A stretch of DNA of 64,000 nucleotides from Tabrizicola sp. (GTDB lineage Bacteria; Pseudomonadota; Alphaproteobacteria; Rhodobacterales; Rhodobacteraceae): contig NZ_JAUCZH010000001.1 in NCBI RefSeq assembly GCF_030373185.1, forward strand, positions 744,001 to 808,000. The letters run 5' to 3'. Numbering within the stretch: position 1 is the stretch's first letter; each line of letters begins with the position of its first letter. Under the pieces are notes generated by a model, which saw only the letters and a list, made by a program, of their open reading frames with translations, was not told the DNA's origin and searched no databases. A program made the position numbers and the translations under genes. Below are positions 48,819 to 58,517 of the stretch, piece by piece.

Positions 48819-50956
48819 TGTTGCGTCTTCTGGCCCTGATTGGCTTTTGCCTCGCACTGGCCTTTCCAGCCCTTGCGCAGGATCAGGCCACGCTGATTTC
48901 CGACCGGCTGGAAATTACCGGCGACACGCGCCTCATCGCCCAAGGCAATGTCGAGGTGTTCTACAAGGGCCGACGTTTGAAGGCCTCGCGCATTGTCTAT
49001 GATCAGGCCACCGACCGGCTGGAAATCACCGGACCGATCGTGCTGACCGAAGAAAGCGGCAACGTGCTGATCCTTGCGTCACAGGCCGAACTTGCCGCTG
49101 ACCTGAGCGAAGGCATCCTGACCAGCGCGCGGTTGGTGCTGAACCGGCAGTTGCAGCTTGCCGCAAACCGGATCACCCGGGTTGCCGGTCGGCGGACCAC
49201 GCTGGAAACCGTAGCCGCTTCGTCCTGCAAGGTCTGCGCCGACAACCCGACCCCGCTATGGGAAATCCGCGCACGCCGCGTGGTGCATGACGAGGTGGAG
49301 CGCCAGATCTACTTTGACAATGCCCAGTTCCGCCTTGGCGGAGTGCCGGTGTTCTACGTTCCGCGCCTGCGGATGCCCGACCCCACCCTGGACCGCGCGA
49401 CCGGGTTTCTGATGCCATCCGTGCGGACAACCTCGGACCTTGGGACCGGATTGAAACTGCCCTACTTCATCACCTTGGGGAAGTCGGCCGACCTGACCGT
49501 GACCCCCTACCTGACCCTGCGCAACAGCCAGACGGTGGAACTGCGGTATCGTCAGGCGTTTGCCACCGGAGCAGTCGAGTTGAACGGCGCGCTCACCCGC
49601 GACGACCTGATCCCGGGCAAGACGCGTGGCTATCTTTTCGTCGATGCGGCCTTCACCCTGCCGCTTAACTTCGGCCTGACGTTCAAGGGGCAGACAGTCA
49701 CCGACCCGGCCTATCTTCTTGACTACGGCATCGGCAACGTCGACCGGCTGGACAGCCGGATCGAAGCCAGCCGGACGCGCCGCAATGAGCATATCTCGGC
49801 CCGGATCATCAGCTTTCAGACCCTCCGCGACAGCGAAGACAACACGACCATCCCGTCGCTGATCGCCAATCTGACCTTTCACCGCCGCTTTTCGCTGGGT
49901 CCGCTTGGCGGTGAAGGCGGGCTGAGGCTGCAAACCCATAACCATTACCGGACCTCGGACAATCCGCTTGATGCCGACCTGGACGGGATTGCCGATGGCC
50001 GTGATCTTGGGCGGATTTCGGCGCGGATCGACTGGCGGCGCAGCTTCCTTTTGCCGGCAGGAATCGAAGCCACATTTCTGGGCGAAGCGACGGCAGATGC
50101 CTATTCGATCTCGCAGGATGCGGTCTATCAGGGCAACACCACCCGCACCCATGGCAGCGCTGGCGTTGAACTGCGCTGGCCATGGCTGAAGGCAGGCGCC
50201 GGCGGCGCCACCCATGTAATCGAACCGGTGGTGCAGCTGATTTGGTCGTCCTCCGACACCGAAAGCCTGCCGAACGAGGATTCGGTTCTGGTCGAATTTG
50301 ACGAGGGCAGCCTTTATGCACTTGACCGTTTTCCGGGATCTGATGCCGTGGAACGTGGTCCCCGCGCCAATCTTGGCATCAGCTGGACCCGACATGACCC
50401 GCAAGGCTGGTCGGTCGGTGTGACGTTGGGCCGGGTATTCCGCGAGGCGGACCTTGGCCAGTTCGGCCCGGGCTCCGGCCTTGATGGAAGCCGGTCCGAC
50501 TGGTTGGCGGCGGTGAACTTCGATCTGGCAAGCGGGATCGCCCTGACCGCCCGAGCGGTGCTGGACGATGATCTGAACCTGACCAAGGGCGAAGCACGGC
50601 TGGCACTGAACGGCCCGAAGACAGCGCTTGCAACCAGCATGATCTATGCCGTGGCAGACCCGCTGGAGAACCGGCCGGACCCGACGCAGGAACTGACTTT
50701 CGATGCACGTCGGCGGCTGGACGGCAACTGGACGGGAAAACTGTCCGGCCGCTATGATTTTGTTGCCGACCGTGGCACCGTTGCAGGGCTGGGTGTGGAG
50801 TTCCTGAACGAATGCCTGCGGTTTGATGTTTCCCTCTCGCGTCGGTTCACGTCCTCGACTAGTGTGACCCCCACGACGGATTTCTCTTTGTCGCTCGATC
50901 TGGTCGGGTTTGGCAGTGGTGTGACCGGTGGGCCGGCACGGACATGCCGAAATTGA
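48818..50956 (+). CDS. lptD: LPS-assembly protein LptD
   Basis: Outer-membrane beta-barrel that inserts LPS into the outer leaflet, 712 residues. Signal peptide (about 20 residues, ending PALAQ), LptA-like periplasmic domain (about 25-140, TLISDRLEITGDTRLIAQGN), then a barrel of alternating strands. Conserved cysteines occur in SSCKVCADN (about residue 135) and near the C-terminus (ECLRF, ARTCRN), which could form the interdomain disulfides needed for function. Start overlaps the lptG stop. A LptE gene is not seen here. Confidence 0.93.
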   Translation: MLRLLALIGFCLALAFPALAQDQATLISDRLEITGDTRLIAQGNVEVFYKGRRLKASRIVYDQATDRLEITGPIVLTEESGNVLILASQAELAADLSEGILTSARLVLNRQLQLAANRITRVAGRRTTLETVAASSCKVCADNPTPLWEIRARRVVHDEVERQIYFDNAQFRLGGVPVFYVPRLRMPDPTLDRATGFLMPSVRTTSDLGTGLKLPYFITLGKSADLTVTPYLTLRNSQTVELRYRQAFATGAVELNGALTRDDLIPGKTRGYLFVDAAFTLPLNFGLTFKGQTVTDPAYLLDYGIGNVDRLDSRIEASRTRRNEHISARIISFQTLRDSEDNTTIPSLIANLTFHRRFSLGPLGGEGGLRLQTHNHYRTSDNPLDADLDGIADGRDLGRISARIDWRRSFLLPAGIEATFLGEATADAYSISQDAVYQGNTTRTHGSAGVELRWPWLKAGAGGATHVIEPVVQLIWSSSDTESLPNEDSVLVEFDEGSLYALDRFPGSDAVERGPRANLGISWTRHDPQGWSVGVTLGRVFREADLGQFGPGSGLDGSRSDWLAAVNFDLASGIALTARAVLDDDLNLTKGEARLALNGPKTALATSMIYAVADPLENRPDPTQELTFDARRRLDGNWTGKLSGRYDFVADRGTVAGLGVEFLNECLRFDVSLSRRFTSSTSVTPTTDFSLSLDLVGFGSGVTGGPARTCRN

Positions 50957-51019
50957 TGGGTCGGGCGGTGGAAGCGGCGGGCAAAGACCCGCGGGAAGCA
51001 GGAAAGAGCGGCTGAGGCG

Positions 51020-52231
51020 ATGGCATTTTCCTTTCTGAGACGGCAGGCACTGGTTTGTGGCGTGGCTTTGGCCACCTTGGTGCCAATCGGGCCGGGCATG
51101 GCGCAAGATCTGTTCGCGCCCCGGATCTATGTGAACAATCGGGTGATCACCGAATACGAGGTGGCGCAACGGGCCATGTTCCTTCAGGTTCTGCGCGCCC
51201 CCGGCAACCCGGAAGACGAGGCGCTGAAGGCGCTGATCGAAGACCGGCTGCGCCAGACCGAGGCGAAACGTCTGGGGTTGAGCCTGACCGATCAGGAAGT
51301 GCTGCAAGGCATGGAAGAGTTCGCCGCGCGTGCCAATCTGAATGCCGAAGGCCTGATTGATGAGTTCCAGAAGGTCGGCATCTCGGCCGAAACATTCCGC
51401 GATTTCGTGTCAGCTGGTCTTTTGTGGCGCAAGGCCATTCGGGCGCGCTTTGTCGGTCGCGTCCCGGTGAACGAAAACGATATCGACCGGGCGCTGGAAG
51501 CATCGGCCCGGCCCCGCGCTTTGCGGGTTCTGGTGTCGGAACTCGTGATCCCCGCCCCTGAAGGTGGCGAGCAAGAGGCGTTGGCGCTGGCCGATCGGCT
51601 GTCGCAAACCATCAGCGGCGAAGGTGCCTTCGCCTCCGCCGTACGGCAATACTCGGCGGCTCCTACGGCGGGGAACGGCGGGCGTCTGGACTGGGTGCCT
51701 TTGGCCAACCTGCCAGCGGCCATCGGTGCGGCGGTGCTGGCGCTTGGCCCCGGCGAGGTGTCGGATCCGGTCGTGGTGCCGGGTGCTGTCGTGCTGCTCC
51801 AGTTGCGCGACGTTGCCGAAGACCAAAGCGCAGAACCGATTTCCGTCACCGTCGAATGGGCCGAGCTTCTGGTTCCCGATGATGCGGCTGAAATCGCCCG
51901 GCTGCGGGCCTCGGTTGACCGCTGCCTCGATCTTTATGGTCAGGCAGAGGGTTTGCCCGAAGACCGGCTGACAGTGACAAAGCAATCCGCAGCCGAAGTG
52001 CCGGGGGATGTCGGGCTGGAACTTGCCCGGCTGGACCCGGGAGAAACCTCTGTCGCGCTGACGCGCAGCGGCTTCCGGCGCTTTTTGATGCTTTGCGGTC
52101 GGGAACAGACGCAGGAAGAACCGATCAGCCGCGATGCAGTGCGTGAACAGGTGATCAACCAGAAACTTGAAGGCATGGCCGAAGGCTATCTGGAAGAACT
52201 GCGATCGGCTGCCATCATCCGCACGCCGTGA
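51020..52231 (+). CDS. surA: SurA-like periplasmic peptidyl-prolyl isomerase
   Basis: Periplasmic chaperone for outer-membrane proteins, 403 residues, with signal peptide (cleavage about residue 28, PGMAQ), SurA N-terminal domain (about 35-150) and parvulin-type repeat(s) (about 165-280, LVSELVIPAPEGG...GRLDWVPLANLP). Placed directly behind lptD as in most proteobacteria; LptD is a main SurA client. Its stop overlaps the pdxA start. The isomerase domains are divergent, so activity as an isomerase is uncertain. Confidence 0.88.
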   Translation: MAFSFLRRQALVCGVALATLVPIGPGMAQDLFAPRIYVNNRVITEYEVAQRAMFLQVLRAPGNPEDEALKALIEDRLRQTEAKRLGLSLTDQEVLQGMEEFAARANLNAEGLIDEFQKVGISAETFRDFVSAGLLWRKAIRARFVGRVPVNENDIDRALEASARPRALRVLVSELVIPAPEGGEQEALALADRLSQTISGEGAFASAVRQYSAAPTAGNGGRLDWVPLANLPAAIGAAVLALGPGEVSDPVVVPGAVVLLQLRDVAEDQSAEPISVTVEWAELLVPDDAAEIARLRASVDRCLDLYGQAEGLPEDRLTVTKQSAAEVPGDVGLELARLDPGETSVALTRSGFRRFLMLCGREQTQEEPISRDAVREQVINQKLEGMAEGYLEELRSAAIIRTP

Positions 52232-53178
52232 CGGCACCGGTTGTCCTGACTTGCGGCGATCCATCCGGCATCGGGCCGGAGGTTGCAGCAAAGGCCTGGG
52301 AAGCGGGTGAGCGTTTCGTCTGGCTGGGCGACCCGCGGCATCTGCCGCAGGGTGTGCGTTGGCAGGCCGTCTCATCTTGCGCCGAAGCGCTTGGTGCAAC
52401 CGACCTGCCGGTGCTTTGCCACGACTTCTCTGCAACCGCCCTGCCCGGTCAGCCTGACCCGGCCAATGCCGCGGGTGTCATTGCGGTGATCGAACGGGCG
52501 GTTGCGCTGGTCATGGCGGGCGAGGCGTCGGCAATCTGCACCGCGCCGATCCACAAGAAAGCGCTGAAGGATGGCGCGGGCTTTGCCTTTCCCGGTCATA
52601 CCGAGTTTCTTGCCCATCTGGCCGGGGTAGACCGGGTGGTGATGATGCTGGCCTGCCCGGAACTGCGGGTGGTGCCGGTGACGATCCATATCCCGATCAC
52701 CGATGTGCCTGGCGCGCTGACCGAGTCTTTACTGGAAGACACCATCCGCATCACCCATGCTGCGCTGATCCGGGATTTCGGCCTTGACGTGCCAAGGCTG
52801 GCCGTGGCGGGCCTGAACCCGCATGCGGGCGAAGGCGGCGCGATGGGCTGGGAGGACGAGCGGATGATCCGACCCCTCGTCGCACGTCTGGCCGCGGAGG
52901 GGATGGCGATCCGGGGGCCGATGTCGGCGGACACCATGTTTCATGCTGCCGCTCGGGCGGGCTATGATGCCGCGATCTGCATGTATCACGATCAGGCCCT
53001 GATCCCGATCAAGACCATCGACTTTGCCGGGGGGGTCAACGTGACGCTGGGCCTGCCCTTCGTGCGCACCTCGCCCGATCATGGCACGGCCTATGACATT
53101 GCGGGGCGCGGGATCGCGGATGCGACGAGCCTGATTGCGGCGCTGCGGATGGCGCGTGACATGGCGGCGCGGCGGTAG
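52228..53178 (+). CDS. pdxA: 4-hydroxythreonine-4-phosphate dehydrogenase
   Basis: Oxidises 4-phosphohydroxy-L-threonine in pyridoxal phosphate synthesis. The 316-residue protein has the family motifs TCGDPSGIGPEVA, PGHTEFLA (metal-binding His), GLNPHAGEGGAMG and MYHDQALIPIKT (metal ligands). Start is a GTG at 52228 overlapping the surA stop. The lptD-surA-pdxA-rsmA order is widely conserved in proteobacteria. Confidence 0.95.
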   Translation: MTAPVVLTCGDPSGIGPEVAAKAWEAGERFVWLGDPRHLPQGVRWQAVSSCAEALGATDLPVLCHDFSATALPGQPDPANAAGVIAVIERAVALVMAGEASAICTAPIHKKALKDGAGFAFPGHTEFLAHLAGVDRVVMMLACPELRVVPVTIHIPITDVPGALTESLLEDTIRITHAALIRDFGLDVPRLAVAGLNPHAGEGGAMGWEDERMIRPLVARLAAEGMAIRGPMSADTMFHAAARAGYDAAICMYHDQALIPIKTIDFAGGVNVTLGLPFVRTSPDHGTAYDIAGRGIADATSLIAALRMARDMAARR

Positions 53179-53186
53179 CTGTGGGA

Positions 53187-53231
53187 GCGGGGGCCAGCCC
53201 CCGCACCCCCGGAGTATTTGAGAAAAGAGCA
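53187..53231 (+). repeat. Intergenic repeat, copy 2, with GC hairpin
   Basis: GCGGGGGC-CA-GCCCCCGC (53187-53204) forms a strong hairpin, followed by ACCCCCGGAGTATTTGAG and AAAAGAGCA. A related sequence occurs at 59930-59964 and a degenerate one at 43075-43117. It separates pdxA from rsmA and may act as terminator or mRNA-end element. It ends ten bases before the rsmA start. Confidence 0.6.
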
Positions 53232-53241
53232 AGGGGCGGAA

Positions 53242-54081
53242 TTGGGAACGATAGACGGGCTGCCGCCTCTGCGAGAGGTGATCCGGGCGCATGATCTGGT
53301 GGCCAAGCGGCAGCTTGGGCAGAATTTCCTGCTAGACCTGAACCTGACCGCCAAGATTGCACGTTCGGCGGGCGACCTTTCGGGCTGCGATGTGCTGGAG
53401 GTTGGCCCCGGTCCAGGGGGGTTGACCCGCGGCCTTCTGGCCGAGGGCGCGCGGCGGGTGCTGGCGGTGGAAAAGGACGCACGCTGTCTGCCGGCGCTGG
53501 AGGAAATTGCCGCCAGCGCGCCGGGGCGGCTGAAGGTGATGATCGGCGATGCGCTGGAGGTGGACGTTCTGTCCTATTTGACCCCCCCGATCAAAGTGGT
53601 GGCGAACCTGCCCTACAATGTCGGGACGGAACTGTTGATCCGCTGGCTGTCGGTCCCCTGGCCACCCTACTGGACCAGCCTGACTCTGATGTTTCAAAAG
53701 GAAGTGGCCGAGCGGATCGTTGCCAAGCCCCGGACGGATCACTTTGGACGGTTGGCGCTTCTGGCGCAGTGGCGCTGCAATGTGGCGATCGTGATGACCC
53801 TGCCGCCCGAGGCCTTTACGCCCGCACCCAAGGTCCATTCGGCAGTGGTGCAGTTGACCGCCCTGCCCTGCCCACGATTCCCTTGCGATTTCGGTGTATT
53901 GCAGCGCGTAACTGCCATGGCCTTCAACCAGCGGCGCAAGATGTTGCGATCAAGCCTGAAGGGCATGGGACCGGGGATCGAGGCGATGCTGGAAAGCGTG
54001 GGCATCCCCCCGACCGCGCGGGCCGAGGAGATTGGTCTGGAACATTTTTGCGCTCTGGCCCGGGCGGTTCAGGCCGCCTGA
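53242..54081 (+). CDS. rsmA: 16S rRNA dimethyladenosine transferase (KsgA)
   Basis: Dimethylates two adjacent adenines near the 3' end of 16S rRNA. The 279-residue protein has the start [17 protein letters not shown], the SAM-binding [15 protein letters not shown] and the catalytic motif [12 protein letters not shown] (about residue 130). The start is a TTG at 53242 with AAGGGGCG upstream; a TTG at 53218 would place the start inside the repeat. Its end overlaps convergent mtkB by 13 bases. Confidence 0.95.
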   Translation: MGTIDGLPPLREVIRAHDLVAKRQLGQNFLLDLNLTAKIARSAGDLSGCDVLEVGPGPGGLTRGLLAEGARRVLAVEKDARCLPALEEIAASAPGRLKVMIGDALEVDVLSYLTPPIKVVANLPYNVGTELLIRWLSVPWPPYWTSLTLMFQKEVAERIVAKPRTDHFGRLALLAQWRCNVAIVMTLPPEAFTPAPKVHSAVVQLTALPCPRFPCDFGVLQRVTAMAFNQRRKMLRSSLKGMGPGIEAMLESVGIPPTARAEEIGLEHFCALARAVQAA

Positions 54082-54965
54082 CGGTGGCTGAGAACCCGGG
54101 CCATGGTTTCGCCCATGGCCGAGGGGTTCGGGGCAACTGTGATGCCCGCGGCCTCGAGGATCTCGACCTTTTCCTGCGCAGATTCGCCGAATGCTGAAAT
54201 GATCGCCCCGGCGTGGCCCATCTTGCGGCCCTTCGGGGCGCTCAGGCCAGCGATATAGGCGACCACGGGTTTGGTCATGTGATCGCGGGCGAAGGCGGCG
54301 GCTTCGGCCTCTTGCGGGCCACCGATCTCGCCGATCATCATCACGGCGTCGGTGTCGGGGTCCGCTTCAAAAAGGGCCAGGATGTCCTTGAAACTGCTGC
54401 CGTTAATCGGATCACCGCCAATTCCGACTGATGTCGAGACCCCAATGCCAAGCGTCATCATCTGACTGGCCGCCTCATAGCCCAGAGTGCCAGAGCGACC
54501 GACGATGCCTATCCGTCCGGGCATGTAGATATGGGGCGGCATGATGCCCATGAAACCCTTTCCGGGACTGATGATCCCGGCGCAATTCGGGCCGATCAGG
54601 CGCATCTTGCGCTCCTCGGGGTAGCGCTTCAGGAAGCGTTTGACCTTCATCATGTCCTGCGACGGGATGCCGTCGGTGACGCAGACGGCGGTCTTGATCC
54701 CGGCGTCGGCGGCTTCCATGATCGCGTCGGCGGCAAAGGGGGGGGGCACGAAGACAAGCGAGGCCTCGGCGCCTGTCGCCTCTACCGCCTCGCGGACGGT
54801 GTTGAACAGCGGACGGTCGAGGTGGGACTCTCCCCCCCGGCCCGGGGTAACGCCGCCAACGACATTCGTGCCGTGCCGGATCATGTCGGCGGCATGGAAG
54901 GCCCCGATGCGGCCGGACATGCCTTGCACGATGACGCGCGTGGATTCGGTGATGAGAATGGCCAT
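54069..54965 (-). CDS. mtkB: Malate-CoA ligase, subunit MtkB (SucD-like)
   Basis: Nucleotide/CoA-binding subunit of malate thiokinase (malate + CoA + ATP to malyl-CoA), 298 residues. It has the CoA-binding start [19 protein letters not shown], the phosphohistidine loop ([17 protein letters not shown], His about residue 253) and SGTLGYEA. The sequence closely resembles MtkB of methylotrophs rather than succinyl-CoA ligase SucD, and the gene sits after mtkA and mcl. It ends the cluster; a 13-base overlap with convergent rsmA follows. Confidence 0.9.
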   Translation of the reverse strand: MAILITESTRVIVQGMSGRIGAFHAADMIRHGTNVVGGVTPGRGGESHLDRPLFNTVREAVEATGAEASLVFVPPPFAADAIMEAADAGIKTAVCVTDGIPSQDMMKVKRFLKRYPEERKMRLIGPNCAGIISPGKGFMGIMPPHIYMPGRIGIVGRSGTLGYEAASQMMTLGIGVSTSVGIGGDPINGSSFKDILALFEADPDTDAVMMIGEIGGPQEAEAAAFARDHMTKPVVAYIAGLSAPKGRKMGHAGAIISAFGESAQEKVEILEAAGITVAPNPSAMGETMARVLSHRQAA

Positions 54966-54975
54966 TGGTTTCTCC

Positions 54976-56148
54976 CTATGCTGCTTTTGCGGGACGGGCG
55001 GCGACAGCTTTGGCGGCGGCCTCGGCGAGGGTGTCAGCCGAGATCAGCGGCAGGCCCGAGGTGTCGATGATGCGCTTGCCCTCGTCGACATTGGTGCCGG
55101 CAAGGCGGACGACGACCGGGATGGTCAGGCCAACCTCTTGATATGCCTTCACAACCCCTTCGGCCACCCAATCGCAGCGGTTGATCCCGGCGAAGATGTT
55201 GACAAGGATCACGGAAACATTCGGGTCGGCCAGCACGGTGCGGAAGGCGCGAACGACACGTTCGGGCGAGGCGCCGCCGCCGATGTCGAGGAAGTTGGCC
55301 GGTTCGCCCCCGGCCAGCTTGATCATGTCCATCGTCGCCATCGCAAGGCCAGCGCCATTGATGATGCAACCGATGTCACCATCAAGCCCGACATAGGCCA
55401 GACCATGGTCCCCGGCGGTGCTTTCGCGCGGGTCTTCCTGGCTGCGGTCACGAAGTTCGGCCACTTGAGGACGGCGGAATAGCGCGTTGGTATCAAAGGA
55501 CATCTTGGCATCAAGGGCCACAAGATCACCCGATCCGGTAACGACCAGCGGGTTGATCTCCACCATCACGGCGTCAAGGTCACGGTAAGCGCGGTAGCAG
55601 GCCTTGAGGATCGTCACCATCTGGGCGATCTGGCCGCCTTTCAGGCCAAGCTGAAAGGCCAGTTCGCGGGCCTGGAATTCGGACAGGCCAACGGCGGGAT
55701 CGATGGTCATGCGGCGAAGCGAATCGGGGTCGGTTTCCGCCAGATCCTCGATTTCCATCCCGCCATGGGCCGAGGCGACGATCATGATGCGCTCGGATTT
55801 CCGATCAAGGACGAAGCCCAGATACATTTCGCGGGCGATGTCACTGGCCGCCTCGACCCAAAGCCGGTAGACGCCCTTGCCATTGGCATCGGTCTGCTTG
55901 GTCACCAATTGCTTGCCGAAAAGAGTGGCGGCAAAGCTGGTCACCTCATGCTCATCGCGGCAGAGTTTCACCCCGCCAGCGGCACCCCGGCCACCAGAGT
56001 GGATCTGGGCCTTGACCACCCAAGCCGCGCCACCCAGTTCGCGGGCGCGGTAGCCGGCCTGTTCGGGGCTGTAGGCAAGGCCGCCCCTGGGGACTGGCAC
56101 GCCGAAGCGGGCGAGGATTTCCTTGGCCTGATATTCGTGGATGTCCAT
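54976..56148 (-). CDS. mtkA: Malate-CoA ligase, subunit MtkA (SucC-like)
   Basis: ATP-grasp subunit of malate thiokinase, 390 residues. It opens [20 protein letters not shown], and shows [32 protein letters not shown] and the family end [16 protein letters not shown]...[11 protein letters not shown]. These segments match MtkA of Methylobacterium as I recall it better than SucC. It precedes mtkB by ten bases and follows mcl by 54 bases. With Mcl it converts malate to acetyl-CoA and glyoxylate. Confidence 0.9.
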   Translation of the reverse strand: MDIHEYQAKEILARFGVPVPRGGLAYSPEQAGYRARELGGAAWVVKAQIHSGGRGAAGGVKLCRDEHEVTSFAATLFGKQLVTKQTDANGKGVYRLWVEAASDIAREMYLGFVLDRKSERIMIVASAHGGMEIEDLAETDPDSLRRMTIDPAVGLSEFQARELAFQLGLKGGQIAQMVTILKACYRAYRDLDAVMVEINPLVVTGSGDLVALDAKMSFDTNALFRRPQVAELRDRSQEDPRESTAGDHGLAYVGLDGDIGCIINGAGLAMATMDMIKLAGGEPANFLDIGGGASPERVVRAFRTVLADPNVSVILVNIFAGINRCDWVAEGVVKAYQEVGLTIPVVVRLAGTNVDEGKRIIDTSGLPLISADTLAEAAAKAVAARPAKAA

Positions 56149-56202
56149 GAGGTTCCTCCCGTAACCTTATGACAGGTCAGCAGTATTGCCCACCCTGCCC
56201 TG

Positions 56203-57141
56203 TCAGCGCGCGGCGATGGCGTCAGCCACGGCCAACAGATTTCGCGCCATCTTTTCGGATGCCGCGTCGATCATCTTGCCGTCGAGGCTGGCGGCGCCCT
56301 TGCCTTGGGCTTCGGCCAGTTTCAGTTCCTCGATGATGCGGCGGGCCTTGGTGACTTCGGCCTCGGTCGGGCTGAAGACCTCATTGGCCAAGGCGACCTG
56401 GCTGGGGTGGATCGCCCACTTGCCTTCGCAGCCCAAGGCAGCGGCGCGGCGGGCGCCGTCCTTGTAGCCCTCAGGGTCCGAAAAATCGCCGAAGGGGCCG
56501 TCGATGGCGCGAAGGCCGTAGGCGCGGCAGGCGATGACCATGCGGGAAATCGCGGCATGCCACTGGTCGCCGGGATACATCGGGTTGAGGCCGCCGATAT
56601 TCACGGTGCGGGCGCGCATGCTGGCCGCATAGTCGGCAACGCCGAAGTGCAGCGCCTCCAACCGACCACCGAACTGGGCGATGGTTTCGACGTTCGCCAT
56701 GCCGAGGGCGGTTTCGATCAGCGCCTCAAGGCCGACACGGGTGGTCAACCCGCGCGCCTGTTCGATCTGGTTGACCATGGCCTCGACCATGTAGAGGTCA
56801 TCGCGGACGCCGACTTTGGGAACCAGCAGGGTATGCACCCGGTCGCCCGCCTGTTCCATCACATCGACCACGTCGCGGTACATGTAATGGGTATCCAGGC
56901 CGTTGATGCGGACCGAAACCGTCTTGCCCTTGGCCGCCCAGTCGATGTCGTTCAGCGCCTGGATGCAGTTCTTGCGGGCCTGTTCCTTTTCCGGGGGGGC
57001 GACAGCGTCTTCCAGATCGAGGAAGACGTAATCGGCGGGGCCGTCGGCGGCCTTGTCGATCATGCCGGGGTTCGAGGCCGGCACCGCGAGTTCAGACCGC
57101 TGGAGCCGCTGCATGCGCAGCGGATGAAGTGTGTGGCTCAT
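56203..57141 (-). CDS. mcl: Malyl-CoA lyase
   Basis: Cleaves (S)-malyl-CoA to acetyl-CoA and glyoxylate, 312 residues, CitE-like TIM barrel. Visible are RSELAVPASNPGM, YVFLDLEDAVAPPEKEQARKN-type metal-site strand, LEALIETALGMANVE and PIDGPFGDFSDPEGY-like segment (IDGPFGDFSD). It resembles MclA of methylotrophs, not the Rhodobacter Mcl1 of the ethylmalonyl-CoA pathway. ATG at 57141; 16 bases after sga. Confidence 0.93.
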   Translation of the reverse strand: MSHTLHPLRMQRLQRSELAVPASNPGMIDKAADGPADYVFLDLEDAVAPPEKEQARKNCIQALNDIDWAAKGKTVSVRINGLDTHYMYRDVVDVMEQAGDRVHTLLVPKVGVRDDLYMVEAMVNQIEQARGLTTRVGLEALIETALGMANVETIAQFGGRLEALHFGVADYAASMRARTVNIGGLNPMYPGDQWHAAISRMVIACRAYGLRAIDGPFGDFSDPEGYKDGARRAAALGCEGKWAIHPSQVALANEVFSPTEAEVTKARRIIEELKLAEAQGKGAASLDGKMIDAASEKMARNLLAVADAIAAR

Positions 57142-57157
57142 CTTGTTGTATTCCCTG

Positions 57158-58372
57158 CTATTCTGCGGCCATGCGAAGGGCGGCTTGCTCGGTGCGCCCT
57201 TGGGCATACCAAGCCTGTGCGGCTGCAACGCCCGAACCGAATTCGATATCCGCCCCGGCCTCGACCAGCGCCATTTCGGCGACGGCGATGGCGGTCAGGC
57301 ACATGCCTTCGTTGAGATCGCCAAGATGGCCGATCCGGAACACCTTGCCTGCCAGCCGCGCAAGGCCCGACCCGAAAGAGGTGTTGTAACGCTCATACCC
57401 GATACGGATCACGTCGCGCGCATCCACCCCGTCCGGCACCCGGATCGCGGTGACGGTGTTCGAGGCAAGCGATGGGTGTTCGGCGCAGGACTGAAGGCCC
57501 CAGGCGGCGACAGCGCGGCGCACGCCTTCGGCAAGGCGGGTGTGGCGGGCGAGGACGTTGTCGAGGCCTTCGGCGTTGATCCGGTCCAGCGCGCGGCGGA
57601 GGCCGTGGAGGATCTGCGTCGGCGGGGTATAGGGGAAATAGCCGGTCTCAACCGTCTGCCGGAAGTCGCGGAACTCGAAATAGGCGCGGCGCATGGTCGA
57701 GGTTTCGGAAGCCTTCATCGCCTTTTGCGACACCGCAAGGATCCCAAGACCCGCCGGACACATCAGCCCCTTCTGGCTGCCGGTCACTGCCAGATCGACG
57801 CCCCAGTCATCCATGCGAAAGTCGATCGAGCCGACCGAGGATACGCCGTCAACAAAGAGCAGCGCGTCATGGAAGCAATCGTCCAGCGCGCGGCGGACGG
57901 CGGCGATGTCGCTGGTCACGCCGGTTGCGGTCTCGTTATGGGTGACGAAGACGGCCTTGATCTCGCCCTTGCGATCAGCGGCCAGCTTGCGCATGAATTC
58001 GTTGACCGGCGCCCCTGCCCCCCATGCCACGTCAATAACATCGACCACAAGGCCAAGCCGCGTCGCCATCTCGGCCCAGAGCGTGGAAAACTGGCCGTGC
58101 CGGGCCATCAGAACCCGGTCACCGGGGTTGAGGGTGTTGGTTATGGCAGCTTCCCAAGCACCGGTGCCAGAGCCAGGAAACAGCATCACCTCCCCGGACG
58201 TGGTGCGAAACACGCGCTTGAGGTCGGCCAGGATGCCCAGCGTCAGCGCCCCGAATTCAGGCCCGCGCTGATCCTGCATCGCCACATTCATCGCCATGCG
58301 CACGTCTTCCGGCACATTCGTCGGGCCGGGGATGAAAAGGTGGTTGATTCCGGTGCGCATCGCTTTGGTCAT
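57158..58372 (-). CDS. sga: Serine-glyoxylate aminotransferase
   Basis: PLP enzyme converting serine + glyoxylate to hydroxypyruvate + glycine, 404 residues. Class V fold with the start INHLFIPGPTNVPEDV, the PLP-binding Asp in FVDGVSSVGSID and the Schiff-base lysine in VTGSQKGLMCPAGL (about residue 199). GGAGGAA precedes the ATG at 58372. First gene of the cluster sga-mcl-mtkA-mtkB. In the serine cycle this step regenerates glycine. Genes for hydroxypyruvate reductase and glycerate kinase are not in the window. Confidence 0.94.
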   Translation of the reverse strand: MTKAMRTGINHLFIPGPTNVPEDVRMAMNVAMQDQRGPEFGALTLGILADLKRVFRTTSGEVMLFPGSGTGAWEAAITNTLNPGDRVLMARHGQFSTLWAEMATRLGLVVDVIDVAWGAGAPVNEFMRKLAADRKGEIKAVFVTHNETATGVTSDIAAVRRALDDCFHDALLFVDGVSSVGSIDFRMDDWGVDLAVTGSQKGLMCPAGLGILAVSQKAMKASETSTMRRAYFEFRDFRQTVETGYFPYTPPTQILHGLRRALDRINAEGLDNVLARHTRLAEGVRRAVAAWGLQSCAEHPSLASNTVTAIRVPDGVDARDVIRIGYERYNTSFGSGLARLAGKVFRIGHLGDLNEGMCLTAIAVAEMALVEAGADIEFGSGVAAAQAWYAQGRTEQAALRMAAE

Positions 58373-58441
58373 GGCTTCCTCCGTTGGTTGACCATCTCCT
58401 GTCACCATTCCCGAGATGTGCAAAAGCAAAGCGGGTCGCGC

Positions 58442-58488
58442 TGTAAATGCGAGAATTTACAAGTGCCATTTTATGTAATATTGTAAAT
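58442..58488. promoter_or_regulatory. ScfR-type operators and promoter between sga and the regulator
   Basis: TGTAAAT occurs at 58442-58448 and 58482-58488 and in reverse orientation as ATTTACA at 58455-58461; the first and second form an inverted repeat with a 6-base spacer. A promoter for the regulator gene, TTTACA-N17-TATTGT (58456-58484), overlaps the second and third. The layout suggests autoregulation plus control of sga-mcl-mtkAB. Confidence 0.6.
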
Positions 58489-58517
58489 CTCACAAACCCC
58501 AAGAGGTGTGCAACGGT

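Noticed and set aside
49256-51307. Open frame of 683 codons on the minus strand opposite lptD
   Set aside because: Composition of a shadow frame and full overlap with lptD, which has a signal peptide and conserved cysteines.
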